Shown here in pieces: positions 1-8,940 of a stretch of DNA of 64,000 nt; position 1 is the stretch's first letter, and each line of letters starts with the position of its first letter. Origin of the DNA: Gammaproteobacteria bacterium. GTDB taxonomy: Bacteria; Pseudomonadota; Gammaproteobacteria; S012-40. The DNA lies in assembly GCA_029884425.1 (NCBI GenBank), contig JAOUHV010000010.1:1-64000 (forward strand), written 5' to 3'. Under the pieces are notes generated by a model that saw only the letters and a list, made by a program, of their open reading frames with translations, had not been told where the DNA came from and searched no databases. The position numbers and the translations under genes are program-made.

Positions 1-2
1 GC

Positions 3-173
3 ACTGCGCGTTTCAGCTCGCCGCTGGGCGTGTACGATTTCCAAAAACGGTCCAGCTTGATCATGTGCTCTGCCAAGGGCGCCTCCGAGCTGGGTAAGAT
101 TGCCTCGAAACTGGCGCGCGGAGAAAGCCTGACGGCCCACGCCCGTTCCGCCGAGTACCGCATACACCGATAA
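3..173 (+). CDS. hisD: Histidinol dehydrogenase, C-terminal end (partial)
   Basis: The last 56 codons of a gene entering from the left edge. The translation contains [11 protein letters not shown] and ends [14 protein letters not shown]; this matches the conserved C-terminus of HisD (LGVxDFQKR, then an LTAH segment). HisD is the cytoplasmic zinc enzyme that oxidises histidinol to histidine in two NAD-dependent steps. The stop lies 10 bp before hisC, so this is the visible upstream end of the histidine operon. Catalytic residues are outside the window. Confidence 0.9.
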   Translation, partial: TARFSSPLGVYDFQKRSSLIMCSAKGASELGKIASKLARGESLTAHARSAEYRIHR

Positions 174-183
174 AAATTACGTC

Positions 184-1275
184 ATGAATGATTTGATTCA
201 ACGCTGGGTTCGTGACGAGGTTCGCGCCATTTCTGCCTACCATGTGCCGTCGGCACATGGCATGGTCAAACTTGATGCCATGGAAAATCCCTATGGCTGG
301 TCGGATCACCTGCAAAGCCAGTGGCAGTTCGAACTGAGCAACGCGCCGCTGAACCGCTATCCCGATCCCGCCGCCAACACCTTGCGCCAGCGCCTGCGCC
401 ACAGCATGAACATTCCTGCCTGTGCCGAAATTATGCTGGGCAACGGTTCGGATGAACTGATCCAGATCATGGCGATGGCAGTGACTGCGCCGGGTCGTAC
501 CTTGCTTGCGCCAGCGCCGGGCTTTGTCATGTATGACATGATTTCCCGTTTCACCGGCTTGCGCTATGTGGGCGTGCCCTTGCAGGCGGATTTTAATCTG
601 GACATGCCGGCGATGCTGGAAGCGATTGAAACCCACCAGCCTGCGATCGTGTTTATTGCCTACCCCAACAATCCTACCGGTAACTTGTTTAAGCGCGACG
701 ATGTGAAACGCATCATCGAGGCTGCACCAGGTTTGGTGGTGCTGGATGAAGCCTATCATGCGTTCGCCGGCGACAGTTTCATGAATGAGCTGGCGAATTA
801 TCCGCAGCTGGTGGTGATGCGTACGGTGTCCAAAATGGGTCTGGCGGGACTGCGCCTGGGCTATATGGCTGCGAGTCCGGACTGGATTCGTGAATTCGAC
901 AAGGTCCGCATGCCGTACAACATCAATGTGTTGACGCAGATTACGGCAGATTTTGCCCTGCGCCATCGCACCATGTTTGATCTGCAAACCCAGCAAATTT
1001 GCGCCGACCGCGCCCAGTTGGTGGCAGCACTCAGCGCTACTGCCGGACTGCAGGTGTTTCCCACCCAGGCGAATTTTATTTTGTTCCGCGTGCAGGATGT
1101 GGATGCAACCGCGGTGTTTGAAGGCTTGAAGCAGCGCAAAGTATTGATCAAGAATCTTAGTGGGCAGGGTGGCTTGCTATCCGGCTGTCTGCGCGTTACC
1201 GTGGGAACGAGTGACGAGAACGCTCAGTTTTTGAACGCATTGAACGAGACGCTGGCGCAATTGCGCCGCGCATAA
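184..1275 (+). CDS. hisC: Histidinol-phosphate aminotransferase
   Basis: Fold-type I PLP aminotransferase of 363 residues, normal for HisC. It transaminates imidazole-acetol phosphate with glutamate to give histidinol phosphate. Visible motifs are NPYG near residue 35, the GNGSDELI cofactor loop near 87, the AYPNNPTGN substrate/PLP segment near 159, [10 protein letters not shown] with the PLP-binding Asp near 185, and [14 protein letters not shown] with the Schiff-base lysine at K217. It sits between hisD and hisB. Its stop overlaps an in-frame ATG of hisB by one base, though hisB probably starts 15 bp later. Function is clear from motifs and operon position. Confidence 0.95.
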   Translation: MNDLIQRWVRDEVRAISAYHVPSAHGMVKLDAMENPYGWSDHLQSQWQFELSNAPLNRYPDPAANTLRQRLRHSMNIPACAEIMLGNGSDELIQIMAMAVTAPGRTLLAPAPGFVMYDMISRFTGLRYVGVPLQADFNLDMPAMLEAIETHQPAIVFIAYPNNPTGNLFKRDDVKRIIEAAPGLVVLDEAYHAFAGDSFMNELANYPQLVVMRTVSKMGLAGLRLGYMAASPDWIREFDKVRMPYNINVLTQITADFALRHRTMFDLQTQQICADRAQLVAALSATAGLQVFPTQANFILFRVQDVDATAVFEGLKQRKVLIKNLSGQGGLLSGCLRVTVGTSDENAQFLNALNETLAQLRRA

Positions 1276-1289
1276 TGACGAGGTTGAAC

Positions 1290-1883
1290 ATGGCAGACCG
1301 TACCGCATCGGTAAAACGCGATACGCTGGAAACCCAGATCAGTGTCAGTGTGAATCTGGATGGCACCGGCAAGGCCAATTTTAAAACCGGTGTACCGTTT
1401 TTGGAGCACATGCTGGATCAAATCGCTCGCCACGGCATGATGGATCTGGACATTGTCGCCAAGGGTGATTTGCACATCGATGCCCATCACACGGTGGAAG
1501 ATATCGGTATTACCCTGGGTCAGGCGGTGGCCAAAGCGCTGGGTGACAAAAAAGGCATTCGTCGTTACGGTCACGCCTACGTTCCGTTGGACGAGGCACT
1601 GAGCCGGGTGGTGATTGATTTTTCTGGTCGTCCCGGCCTGGAATTTCACGCCCAGTTTACCCGTTCCAGCATTGGCTCGTTTGACACCGAGCTGTTTTAC
1701 GAATTTTTCCAGGGATTTGTGAATCATGCCGGCGCGACGCTGCACATTGATGCAATTCGTGGCCGCAATGCGCACCATATTGCCGAAACTATTTTCAAGG
1801 CATTTGGCCGCGCAGTGCGCATGGCTACCGAGCGTGACGAGCGCATGGCCGGCGTTATTCCGTCAACCAAAGGCAGCCTGTAA
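1290..1883 (+). CDS. hisB: Imidazoleglycerol-phosphate dehydratase (monofunctional)
   Basis: 197 residues. It dehydrates imidazoleglycerol phosphate in histidine synthesis using two Mn ions. The two metal-binding His motifs are visible: [11 protein letters not shown] and [14 protein letters not shown]. The protein lacks the N-terminal HAD phosphatase domain of the enteric bifunctional HisB, so histidinol-phosphate phosphatase must come from another gene. I chose ATG 1290 ([10 protein letters not shown]) rather than 1275 because a GAGG ribosome-binding site lies about 7 bp upstream and family members begin at this residue. Confidence 0.95.
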   Translation: MADRTASVKRDTLETQISVSVNLDGTGKANFKTGVPFLEHMLDQIARHGMMDLDIVAKGDLHIDAHHTVEDIGITLGQAVAKALGDKKGIRRYGHAYVPLDEALSRVVIDFSGRPGLEFHAQFTRSSIGSFDTELFYEFFQGFVNHAGATLHIDAIRGRNAHHIAETIFKAFGRAVRMATERDERMAGVIPSTKGSL

Positions 1884-1888
1884 TTCTC

Positions 1889-2527
1889 ATGACTAGCATT
1901 GCTATTATTGACTATGGAATGGGCAATCTGCATTCCGCGGCCAAGGCAGTCGAGCGGGTGGCCGGCAAGACCAAAGTGATAGTGACCGACGATGTGGCCA
2001 AAATTGCCAAGGCAGACCGGGTGATCTTTCCCGGTGTTGGTGCTATTCGTGATTGTATGGCGGCGATGCGTGCCCAAGGTGCCGATCAGGCAGTACGTGA
2101 TGCCGTAGCCAGCGGCAAGCCGGTGCTGGGAATTTGCGTAGGCATGCAGGCATTGATGCGTCACAGCGAGGAAAATGGCGGTATTGATTGTCTGGGATTG
2201 CTGCCGGGGGATGTGAAGTTTTTTGGTGACGATTTGCATGTGAATGGTGAGCACCTGAAGGTGCCGCACATGGGATGGAATCAGGTTCACCAAACTGGCA
2301 AGCATCCGATGTGGGCCGGCATAGAGCAGGATGCGCGTTTTTATTTTGTACACAGTTATTACGTCCAGCTGGACGAGGCCGCTTTGGTCGCGGGTCAAAC
2401 GGATTACAGTGTGAAATTTGCGGCGGCGGCGACTCGTAATAACGTATTTGCTGTGCAGTTTCACCCGGAGAAAAGCGCCAGTGCCGGGTTAAAGCTGTTA
2501 GAAAATTTTGCCAATTGGAAACCATAG
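1889..2527 (+). CDS. hisH: Imidazole glycerol phosphate synthase, glutaminase subunit
   Basis: Class I glutamine amidotransferase, 212 residues. It supplies ammonia to HisF. Visible are the oxyanion region [10 protein letters not shown], the nucleophile elbow GICVGMQAL with Cys83, and the C-terminal AVQFHPEKS supplying the catalytic His and Glu. It starts 5 bp after hisB, within the operon order hisB-hisH-hisA-hisF. HisH forms a heterodimer with HisF, encoded two genes downstream. Confidence 0.95.
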   Translation: MTSIAIIDYGMGNLHSAAKAVERVAGKTKVIVTDDVAKIAKADRVIFPGVGAIRDCMAAMRAQGADQAVRDAVASGKPVLGICVGMQALMRHSEENGGIDCLGLLPGDVKFFGDDLHVNGEHLKVPHMGWNQVHQTGKHPMWAGIEQDARFYFVHSYYVQLDEAALVAGQTDYSVKFAAAATRNNVFAVQFHPEKSASAGLKLLENFANWKP

Positions 2528-2544
2528 GAAATAGAGGAAATGTC

Positions 2545-3276
2545 ATGCTGATCATTCCAGCGATTGATCTCAAAGACGGGAAATGTGTTCGCTTGCGCCA
2601 GGGTGTGATGGACGACTCGACGGTGTACAGTGATGACCCGGTGCAAGTGGCTGCCCGTTGGGTTGAAGCCGGTGCCAAACGTTTGCATCTGGTGGACCTG
2701 AATGGTGCGTTCGCTGGTAAACCCGTTAACGGCGAGGTCATTAGACGTATTTGTCAGGCATTCCCGGATGTTCCGGTGCAAGTCGGTGGCGGCATTCGCG
2801 ACGAAGACACTGTGCAGGCGTATTTGGACTCGGGCGTGCAGTACGTCATCATCGGCACCAAGGCTGTGAATGCACCGCATTTTGTGGAAGATCTCTGCCT
2901 GGAATTTCCCAGTCACATTATCGTTGGCCTGGATGCCAAAGATGGCAAAGTGGCCATTGATGGCTGGTCCAAACTGTCCAATCACGACGTGATCGACATG
3001 GCGCAGCGGTTTGAACACATTGGCGTGAACTCCATTATCTACACTGACATCAGTCGCGACGGCATGATGAATGGCGTCAACATTGAAGCGACGGTCAAAC
3101 TGGCGCAATCCATTCGCATTCCAGTGATTGCCTCTGGCGGAATCACCAATCTGGATGATATTCGTGCGCTCAAGGCAGTGGAAGGCGAAGGTATCATGGG
3201 CGCGATTACTGGTCGTGCGATTTATGAAGGCACGCTGGATTTTGCCGAAGCACAGAAATTGGCGTTGGGCGAATAA
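2545..3276 (+). CDS. hisA: ProFAR isomerase (HisA)
   Basis: 243-residue (beta/alpha)8-barrel isomerase that converts ProFAR to PRFAR. The first strand [16 protein letters not shown] carries the catalytic Asp8, and [12 protein letters not shown] carries the second catalytic Asp and a phosphate-binding region. The chosen ATG at 2545 follows a GAGGAAA ribosome-binding site. An upstream in-frame start at 2515 would overlap hisH and adds residues absent from the family. Confidence 0.95.
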   Translation: MLIIPAIDLKDGKCVRLRQGVMDDSTVYSDDPVQVAARWVEAGAKRLHLVDLNGAFAGKPVNGEVIRRICQAFPDVPVQVGGGIRDEDTVQAYLDSGVQYVIIGTKAVNAPHFVEDLCLEFPSHIIVGLDAKDGKVAIDGWSKLSNHDVIDMAQRFEHIGVNSIIYTDISRDGMMNGVNIEATVKLAQSIRIPVIASGGITNLDDIRALKAVEGEGIMGAITGRAIYEGTLDFAEAQKLALGE

Positions 3277-3281
3277 ACTTC

Positions 3282-4055
3282 ATGGGATTGGCCAAACGCA
3301 TTATTCCCTGCCTGGATGTCGACAACGGTCGCGTTGTAAAAGGCGTGCAGTTTCTTGATATTCGTGACGCTGGCGATCCGGTGGAAATTGCACGTCGTTA
3401 TGATCAGCAGGGCGCAGACGAAATCACGTTTCTCGATATTACGGCCAGTTCAGACAATCGCGAGACGATTGTCCACGTGGTTGAGCAAGTGGCTTCGCAG
3501 GTGTTTATTCCACTGACTGTGGGTGGTGGCATTCGCAAGGTGGATGATGTGCGCCGCATGCTCAATGCTGGTGCCGACAAGGTCGCGATCAATACCGCAG
3601 CGGTGTTCAATCCTGAATTTGTGCGCGAAGCGGCAGAGAAATTTGGTTCGCAATGCATCGTGGTCGCCATTGATGCCAAAAAAGTCAGCGGCGAAGGCGA
3701 GCCAAAACGCTGGGAAATTTTTACCCACGGTGGTCGCAAGCCGACGGGGCTGGATGCAGTGGAATGGGCCAAGAAAATGGTCGCGCTGGGCGCGGGTGAA
3801 ATCCTGCTGACCAGCATGGACCGCGATGGCACCAAGGCTGGTTTTGATCTGGATCTGGTGCGGGCCGTTTCCGATGCGGTGCATGTGCCGATTATTGCTT
3901 CCGGTGGCGTGGGTAATCTTGATCACCTGGTGGATGGCGTGACCAAAGGCAAGGCCGACGCGGTATTGGCAGCGAGTATTTTCCACTTTGGCGAATACAC
4001 GGTTGGTCAGGCCAAAGAGCGGATGCAGGCTGCGGGCATTGAGGTGCGGTTGTGA
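3282..4055 (+). CDS. hisF: Imidazole glycerol phosphate synthase, cyclase subunit
   Basis: 257-residue barrel protein that is the cyclase partner of HisH. It produces imidazoleglycerol phosphate and AICAR. The N-terminus [19 protein letters not shown] holds the catalytic Asp near residue 12, and [15 protein letters not shown] holds the second catalytic Asp. The gene begins 5 bp after hisA and its stop overlaps the GTG start of hisI by 4 bp, so the two are probably translationally coupled. Confidence 0.95.
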   Translation: MGLAKRIIPCLDVDNGRVVKGVQFLDIRDAGDPVEIARRYDQQGADEITFLDITASSDNRETIVHVVEQVASQVFIPLTVGGGIRKVDDVRRMLNAGADKVAINTAAVFNPEFVREAAEKFGSQCIVVAIDAKKVSGEGEPKRWEIFTHGGRKPTGLDAVEWAKKMVALGAGEILLTSMDRDGTKAGFDLDLVRAVSDAVHVPIIASGGVGNLDHLVDGVTKGKADAVLAASIFHFGEYTVGQAKERMQAAGIEVRL

Positions 4056-4438
4056 GCCAATGGCTGGATGAGGTGAAGTGGGATGCCGATGGTCTGGTGC
4101 CCGCCATTGCCCAGGACGCAAACACCGGGCGTATTCTGATGATGGCCTGGATGAATCGCGAATCCCTGCAGCAAACCGCAGACAAAGGCGAAGCGGTATA
4201 CTGGTCGCGTTCGCGCCAATCCCTGTGGCATAAAGGCGAGCATTCGGGCCACACCCAAAAGGTGCGCGAGTTGCGCCTGGACTGCGACAATGATGTTATT
4301 GTGATGCAAATCGAGCAAATAGGCGGCATTGCCTGCCATACCGGACGTGAAAGCTGCTTTTACAAAGTGCTGGAGCAGGGCGGCTGGAAGAGCGTTGACC
4401 CGGTACTAAAAGACCCCAAAGAGATTTATTCCCGATGA
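4052..4438 (+). CDS. hisI: Phosphoribosyl-AMP cyclohydrolase (separate HisI)
   Basis: 128 residues with a GTG start overlapping hisF (GTGA). It opens the purine ring of phosphoribosyl-AMP. Metal and substrate motifs are visible: [16 protein letters not shown], then [13 protein letters not shown], then [12 protein letters not shown]. The cysteines and Asp residues expected to bind Zn and Mg are present. In enteric bacteria this domain is fused to HisE; here hisE is a separate gene overlapping by 4 bp. Confidence 0.95.
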   Translation: MSQWLDEVKWDADGLVPAIAQDANTGRILMMAWMNRESLQQTADKGEAVYWSRSRQSLWHKGEHSGHTQKVRELRLDCDNDVIVMQIEQIGGIACHTGRESCFYKVLEQGGWKSVDPVLKDPKEIYSR

Positions 4439-4755
4439 GCGATGTGCTACAACAGCTGGCCCATGTGCTGGAACAGCGCAAAGGGGCTGATCCTGATTCG
4501 TCTTATGTGGCCAAGTTATACCATAAGGGCCTGGATTCCATTTTGAAGAAAATCGGCGAGGAAGCCGCCGAGACCATCATTGCCGCCAAAGGCGGTAATG
4601 CGGATGAGATTATCTATGAAACTGCAGACCTGTGGTTTCACACGCTGGTGATGTTGGCCCAGCAGGGATTGGGGCCGGAACAGGTGCTGGCTGAGTTGCA
4701 GCGCCGGTTTGGGTTGTCAGGGCTGGAGGAAAAATCCTCCAGAACAGAAAAATAA
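4435..4755 (+). CDS. hisE: Phosphoribosyl-ATP diphosphatase (separate HisE)
   Basis: 106-residue all-alpha MazG-like pyrophosphohydrolase that hydrolyses phosphoribosyl-ATP to phosphoribosyl-AMP. The motif [18 protein letters not shown] with its EExxE Mg-binding acidic residues is clear, followed by [13 protein letters not shown]. It overlaps hisI by an ATGA junction. It is the last histidine gene; tatA follows 69 bp later on the same strand. The 3' end contains a strong hairpin, listed separately. Confidence 0.95.
   Translation: MSDVLQQLAHVLEQRKGADPDSSYVAKLYHKGLDSILKKIGEEAAETIIAAKGGNADEIIYETADLWFHTLVMLAQQGLGPEQVLAELQRRFGLSGLEEKSSRTEK
4723..4742 (+). other. Hairpin at the 3' end of hisE
   Basis: A perfect 8-bp inverted repeat, CTGGAGGA / TCCTCCAG with an AAAA tetraloop, lies inside the last codons of hisE. 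No U-rich tract follows, so it is not a classical intrinsic terminator. It could stabilise the his mRNA 3' end or reduce read-through into tatABC. Confidence 0.45.
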
Positions 4756-4824
4756 AGTCCACAAGTTGGGCGCGATTAACGAGCTGTGCCACAGCGGCAC
4801 AATCATAAATTTAGGAGAGTAGTC

Positions 4825-5109
4825 ATGGGCGGTATCAGTATTTGGCAATTGCTTATTATTCTGGTGATTGTTCTGGTGCTTTTTGGTGCCAAGCGTTTGC
4901 GCAATGTGGGTGGCGATTTGGGTCAGGCGGTCAAGGGATTTCGTGACGCAATGAAGAGCGGCGAAGATGATGGTCGCAAGGATCAGCAGGCGGCGTCTTC
5001 TTCTGCTTCTTCAACCGCACAACCACAGCAGTTGGATCAAAAAGGCAATCCCGTAATCGACGTGGCCGCTCAGCGGGAAGAAGTGAAAAAAGACACGCAG
5101 CGTTCTTGA
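4825..5109 (+). CDS. tatA: Twin-arginine translocase subunit TatA
   Basis: 94 residues. It has the short N-terminal TatA membrane helix (about residues 5-21, [17 protein letters not shown]) with the FGxxxLR hinge, then the amphipathic helix [15 protein letters not shown] and a polar tail rich in Ser, Gln and Asp. TatA oligomerises to form the translocation pathway for folded proteins. The ATG at 4825 has an AGGAGAG ribosome-binding site; an upstream GTG at 4786 has none. It heads tatABC and probably continues from the his operon. Confidence 0.93.
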   Translation: MGGISIWQLLIILVIVLVLFGAKRLRNVGGDLGQAVKGFRDAMKSGEDDGRKDQQAASSSASSTAQPQQLDQKGNPVIDVAAQREEVKKDTQRS

Positions 5110-5134
5110 TTAATGCCGCGAGCAGTCTGACCTT

Positions 5135-5659
5135 ATGTTTGATATTGGCTTTTGGGAACTGGTGCTGATCTTTGTGGTGGCGCTGCTGGTCGTCGGGCCG
5201 CAGCGTTTCCCGGGCATGGTCCGCAGTGCCGCGTACTGGATTGGTCGAGTCAGACAAGCGATTACCGATGTGAAGTCGGAAATTTCCGTGGAGCTGGAGA
5301 AAGCCGAACAGCTCAAACGTCTGATCGATGAGCAGAACGAGTTGCTGCGAAAAAACGAGCAGCAATTTCGCGAAACCTGGAACGCCAATATTTTAAAGCA
5401 GGAAGCGGAAGCCAAGGCATTGGCCGAAAAGCAGGCGGCGTTGTCCTCGCCTGAGGTGGTCAAGCCAACGGAGGCGGCGCCACAAAATGCGACTGCTGCG
5501 CCCGCAGTGGAGATTTCTGCAGAAAATGACGCGCAACCGATAGTGAGACCTCGGCCAGTGCCTGCGTCACTGACGGCTCCTCGTCCCCTTGATATTCACG
5601 CCTCAGCGCCGGCGACTAGTCCGGTGGCTCAGGCCGCCAAAGACGAAACCAAATCGTGA
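5135..5659 (+). CDS. tatB: Twin-arginine translocase subunit TatB
   Basis: 174 residues beginning MFDIGFWELVLIFVVALLVVGP, the typical TatB helix with its early Glu. An amphipathic helix follows (QRFPGMVRSAAYWIGRVRQA), then a long charged coiled coil to about residue 110 and a Pro/Ala-rich tail. TatB forms the signal-peptide receptor with TatC. Length and tail are normal. The stop overlaps the tatC GTG start by 4 bp. Confidence 0.93.
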   Translation: MFDIGFWELVLIFVVALLVVGPQRFPGMVRSAAYWIGRVRQAITDVKSEISVELEKAEQLKRLIDEQNELLRKNEQQFRETWNANILKQEAEAKALAEKQAALSSPEVVKPTEAAPQNATAAPAVEISAENDAQPIVRPRPVPASLTAPRPLDIHASAPATSPVAQAAKDETKS

Positions 5660-6477
5660 ACGAACAAAAACCCGGTGATCCCTACGCGGCAATGCCACTG
5701 GTTGCGCATCTTGTGGAATTGCGCGATCGATTAATTCGCGTTTTGTTGGCGGTGCTGGTGATGTTTGTTTGCCTGGTGCCGTTTTCCAACGAAATTTATT
5801 TGTTCGTCGCTCAGCCGCTGATGGCGCATTTGCCGGCGAATGCGTCGATGATTGCCACCGAAGTTACATCGCCATTTTTGACGCCATTTAAATTGACTAT
5901 GGTGGTGGCGATCTTTTTATCCATGCCGGTGTTTTTCTATCAGGCGTGGTCATTCATTGCGCCAGGACTGTATAAAAAAGAAAAACGCTTGATGATGCCC
6001 TTGCTGGCGTCGAGTATTGTGCTGTTTTTCTGCGGAGCATTATTCGCCTACTACGTGGTGTTTCCGATTATCTTTGCCTTTTTTACTGGTGCAGCGCCCA
6101 ACGGCGTCACGGTGATGACGGACATTTCCCGTTATCTGGATTTTGTGCTGGTAATGTTTTTTGCGTTTGGCTTTGCCTTTGAAGTTCCAGTCATAACAAT
6201 CGGTTTGGTGTGGATGGGCTTGGTATCGCGGCAAAGTCTGGCTGAAAAACGCGCCTACATCATCGTGGGTGCGTTTGTGATCGGTATGTTGTTGACGCCG
6301 CCAGATGTGTTTTCACAAACGTTGTTGGCGGTGCCGATGATCATGTTGTTTGAAATCGGCCTGTTCTTCTCCCGCTTTTTTGAGCGGGACAATGAATCCG
6401 TCGAGGATGAAGCGGAACAAATGGATCGCGCCGAAGAGACCGAGCGCGAATTGAACGCCAAAAAAGACGAGAAATAA
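5656..6477 (+). CDS. tatC: Twin-arginine translocase subunit TatC
   Basis: 273-residue polytopic membrane protein with six predicted helices. It is the docking subunit for twin-arginine signals. The N-terminal MPLVAHLVELRDRLIRVL contains the conserved cytoplasmic Glu and Arg residues, and YKKEKRLMMPLL opens the third helix. The C-terminus is a charged cytoplasmic tail. GTG start coupled to tatB. The stop directly abuts the stop of the convergent protease gene, with no room for a separate terminator. A likely client in this window is the RRNFLK-type ActB1 encoded at 9.6 kb. Confidence 0.95.
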   Translation: MNEQKPGDPYAAMPLVAHLVELRDRLIRVLLAVLVMFVCLVPFSNEIYLFVAQPLMAHLPANASMIATEVTSPFLTPFKLTMVVAIFLSMPVFFYQAWSFIAPGLYKKEKRLMMPLLASSIVLFFCGALFAYYVVFPIIFAFFTGAAPNGVTVMTDISRYLDFVLVMFFAFGFAFEVPVITIGLVWMGLVSRQSLAEKRAYIIVGAFVIGMLLTPPDVFSQTLLAVPMIMLFEIGLFFSRFFERDNESVEDEAEQMDRAEETERELNAKKDEK

Positions 6478-7677
6478 TTAGTCCTTGGCTGGCGGCGTTG
6501 GTCGCTGTTCAGTCAGGGCGCTGACTTCCATTTCCTTGCCGTTACGAACGATGGTTAGATTCGCCTTGTTGCCGGGGCGAATCTTGGCGATGGACTTAAG
6601 TGCTGCAGAAGTGTTGTTGACGGCATTGTCGTTCACCCGTATCAGCACGTCACCGGGGGTCAGACCAGCTTTGTGGGCCGGCCCGCCCTGCAATACGCCA
6701 GCAATGATGACGCCGCTGGTATTTTTCAAATTAAAAGATTCTGCCAGGACTGGCGTGAGATCCTGGATTTCAATACCTATCCAGCCACGGGCAACGAAGC
6801 CATGCTCAATGATTTGGCTGCTGATATCTACAACCACGTCAATCGGGATGGCAAATCCAATCCCTTGAGATCCGCCAGACTGTGAATAAATCGCGGTGTT
6901 AACGCCGACCAGGTGACCGTAGGCGTTAATCAATGCGCCGCCGGAATTGCCGGGGTTAATCGCAGCATCGGTCTGAATGAAATCTTCAAATGTGGAAAGG
7001 CCGAGCTGTTCGCGGCCAGTGGCGCTGACGATGCCCATCGTTACCGTTTGGCCAACACCGAAAGGATTGCCGATAGCCAGAACCACATCGCCGATGCGTA
7101 GAATGTCGGCATGACCAAAGGTGATGGCAGGTAAGTTATCGAGATTGATTTTGAGTACCGCGACATCCGATTCCGGGTCAGTGCCTATGACTTTGGCTTC
7201 GGCATTGCGGCCATCACGCATTGCCACCAGTATGATATCGGCATCTTCGATGACATGATTGTTGGTGAGGATGTAGCCATCTTTATTGACAATAACGCCT
7301 GAGCCGAGACTGGATTCGAGCTTGTCCATGGGGACGGGTGGACGATCACCAAAAAAACGTTGCAGCAATGGATCGTCCATTGGGCCGCGATCGCGCTTAA
7401 TCTTTTTTGTGGTGTAAATGTTTACTACCGCAGGTGCAGCTAAATCCACAGCCGTTGCATAGCTCGCGGCATTATGGGTTTTGTCGCCGTAGGTGGCGGT
7501 GAGTGCCAGCGCATCTTCTTTGCTGATTTGATTGATCTCAACGGAGCTGTTGGGTAAGTGAAGGTCTTGGTGTTTGATAAAGTCGACAAGAAAGAAAACG
7601 ACAAACGCCGAACCCATGCCTACCAGCACGTATTTTAACGTGCCGCTGAAAGAGCGAAGCGAAGAGACGATCGACAT
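6478..7677 (-). CDS. DegS/AlgW-type membrane-anchored serine protease
   Basis: 399-residue S1C (HtrA) protease. One N-terminal membrane anchor (about residues 15-33) is followed by a trypsin-like domain with the full triad: His141 in LTNNHVIEDA, Asp171 in ESDVAVLKI, Ser245 in NPGNSGGALI. A single PDZ domain follows (about 295-385). One PDZ plus an anchor is the DegS/AlgW architecture, which cleaves an anti-sigma factor of the RseA/MucA type in envelope stress; DegP/MucD have two PDZ domains. The gene is convergent with tatC. In Pseudomonas algW lies next to hisC, so its location near the his operon agrees. The exact orthologue is not certain, so no symbol is given. Confidence 0.88.
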   Translation of the reverse strand: MSIVSSLRSFSGTLKYVLVGMGSAFVVFFLVDFIKHQDLHLPNSSVEINQISKEDALALTATYGDKTHNAASYATAVDLAAPAVVNIYTTKKIKRDRGPMDDPLLQRFFGDRPPVPMDKLESSLGSGVIVNKDGYILTNNHVIEDADIILVAMRDGRNAEAKVIGTDPESDVAVLKINLDNLPAITFGHADILRIGDVVLAIGNPFGVGQTVTMGIVSATGREQLGLSTFEDFIQTDAAINPGNSGGALINAYGHLVGVNTAIYSQSGGSQGIGFAIPIDVVVDISSQIIEHGFVARGWIGIEIQDLTPVLAESFNLKNTSGVIIAGVLQGGPAHKAGLTPGDVLIRVNDNAVNNTSAALKSIAKIRPGNKANLTIVRNGKEMEVSALTEQRPTPPAKD

Positions 7678-7739
7678 GCTGGAGATCCTGAAAACAGTCA
7701 GTTATCCTGTCTATATTACACGAGTTGTGGAGAAAGTTG

Positions 7740-8501
7740 ATGATCGCCCTGTCTGTGTTGGCGGCGTACTGCGATGACTTGTTACAGGTGAAGCAGTTTA
7801 AGGATTATTGTCCCAATGGATTACAGATTGAGGCGGGGGCGGAGGTGCGTCGCATTGTGGGTGGCGTTACTGCATCCAAGGCGATAGTCGATCAGGCGGT
7901 GAAGAAAAAAGCAGATGTGCTACTGGTGCATCATGGCTATTTTTGGCGAGGTGAACCTGAGCCTATTGTCGGTATCAAAGGCGCGCGAATTACATCATTG
8001 ATCAAACATGATGTCAGTTTATTGGCGTATCACTTGCCGTTGGATGCGCATCCGCTGTATGGCAATAACGCACAACTAGCATCACTCTTGGGTCTTCAGG
8101 TTAGCGGTGCGTTTGGTGGTCGATCTGGTGAGGTGTCAGTTGGTTTGTATGGTTCATTGGAACTGCCGCAAACTGCCGAAATGTTTGCGGCCAGACTGGA
8201 ATCAGTATTGGGCAGGAAGCCGCTACATATCAAAGGGCATGACAGGCCACTGAGTCGAATTGCCTGGTGCAGTGGTGCGGCACAGAATTATTTTGAGCAG
8301 GCCATTCATTTGGGTGTTGATGCTTTTTTCACCGGCGAAGTGTCAGAGCAAAGTTACCATTTGGCCAAAGAATATGGCGTCGATTTTTTTTCAGCGGGAC
8401 ATCACGCAACTGAGCGCTATGGCGTGAAAGCGTTGGGAGCGCATCTTGCTGAACAGTTTGATCTACATTTTGAGTTTGTCGACCTCGATAATCCGGTTTG
8501 A
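7740..8501 (+). CDS. Nif3/YbgI-family dinuclear metal protein
   Basis: 253 residues of the Nif3-like (YbgI, GTP cyclohydrolase I type 2/NIF3) family. The metal ligands are visible as LLVHHGYFW, YHLPLDAHP and the C-terminal SAGHHATERYG; DAFFTGEVSEQSYH is also conserved. Proteins of this family form hexameric rings with a dinuclear metal centre, and their physiological role is unsettled. I chose ATG 7740, which has GGAG 8 bp upstream, over the GTG at 7725. Divergent from the protease gene, with about 60 bp between the starts. Confidence 0.9.
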   Translation: MIALSVLAAYCDDLLQVKQFKDYCPNGLQIEAGAEVRRIVGGVTASKAIVDQAVKKKADVLLVHHGYFWRGEPEPIVGIKGARITSLIKHDVSLLAYHLPLDAHPLYGNNAQLASLLGLQVSGAFGGRSGEVSVGLYGSLELPQTAEMFAARLESVLGRKPLHIKGHDRPLSRIAWCSGAAQNYFEQAIHLGVDAFFTGEVSEQSYHLAKEYGVDFFSAGHHATERYGVKALGAHLAEQFDLHFEFVDLDNPV

Positions 8502-8940
8502 GTTCGGATTGAGGTCGGCTGAGTGAACAATATGTTTAACTGATCGCGGCGCGGCTTGTTTTTTAGGCGTTTTTTACGGCAAAAAAGGGTGCTTTACGCA
8601 GTCGATATAATTGACAGAATTCGTTGACAATTCTGCGACGAATGGTCTACGATCGTGAGCCATATTGATTCTGTTGATAACTGCACAAAGTTTTTTCAAT
8701 AGTTAATCAGCGATTTCTGATATTGAGGATTTGCATTTTGCAAACGGGGGGGCTCAATACTCAGTGCGACGTGGGCAGGTAATGCCTGTTTCTTTGCGCC
8801 GATACTTTCGTGCGTTTCTCCCCGGGTTCTTAATCAGTGTTTGAAAAAAATGTTTACCGTATCTATTAGGTGTGGTGAGGATTTTTTTCTTGCGTTTGGT
8901 TAGTAGCCATAAAAACACATAGCAATTTTGAGGATGGGAA
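8502..8940 (+). other. Long leader/intergenic region before the ACIII operon
   Basis: 439 bp with no convincing gene. It holds a tandem TTGACA pair and a -10-like TACGAT (8611-8653), an inverted repeat overlapping these, and a short perfect hairpin TTTGCA-TTT-TGCAAA at 8730-8744 followed by seven G residues. If transcription starts near 8660, the act mRNA would have an untranslated leader of about 280 nt. That is long enough to carry regulation, but no known riboswitch was recognised. Confidence 0.5.
8611..8653 (+). promoter_or_regulatory. Predicted sigma-70 promoter with overlapping inverted repeat, ACIII operon
   Basis: A perfect -35 TTGACA at 8624-8629 is followed after 18 bp by TACGAT (8648-8653), a 4/6 match to the -10. 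A second TTGACA lies at 8611-8616. The inverted repeat CAGAATT (8615-8621)-N7-AATTCTG (8629-8635) brackets the -35 box, which is where a repressor or activator dimer could bind. The regulator is unknown. Confidence 0.45.

Noticed and set aside
61-996. A 311-codon open frame on the minus strand
   Set aside because: Antisense to hisC and hisD; translation is His/Arg/Gln-rich without family features, typical of a shadow frame.
1724-3108. Several 180-246-codon minus-strand frames opposite hisB, hisH and hisA
   Set aside because: All lie opposite genes with complete catalytic motifs and show no recognisable domains.
8660-8690. FNR/ANR-type site upstream of actA (TTGAT near 8673)
   Set aside because: The second half-site does not read ATCAA at the required spacing.
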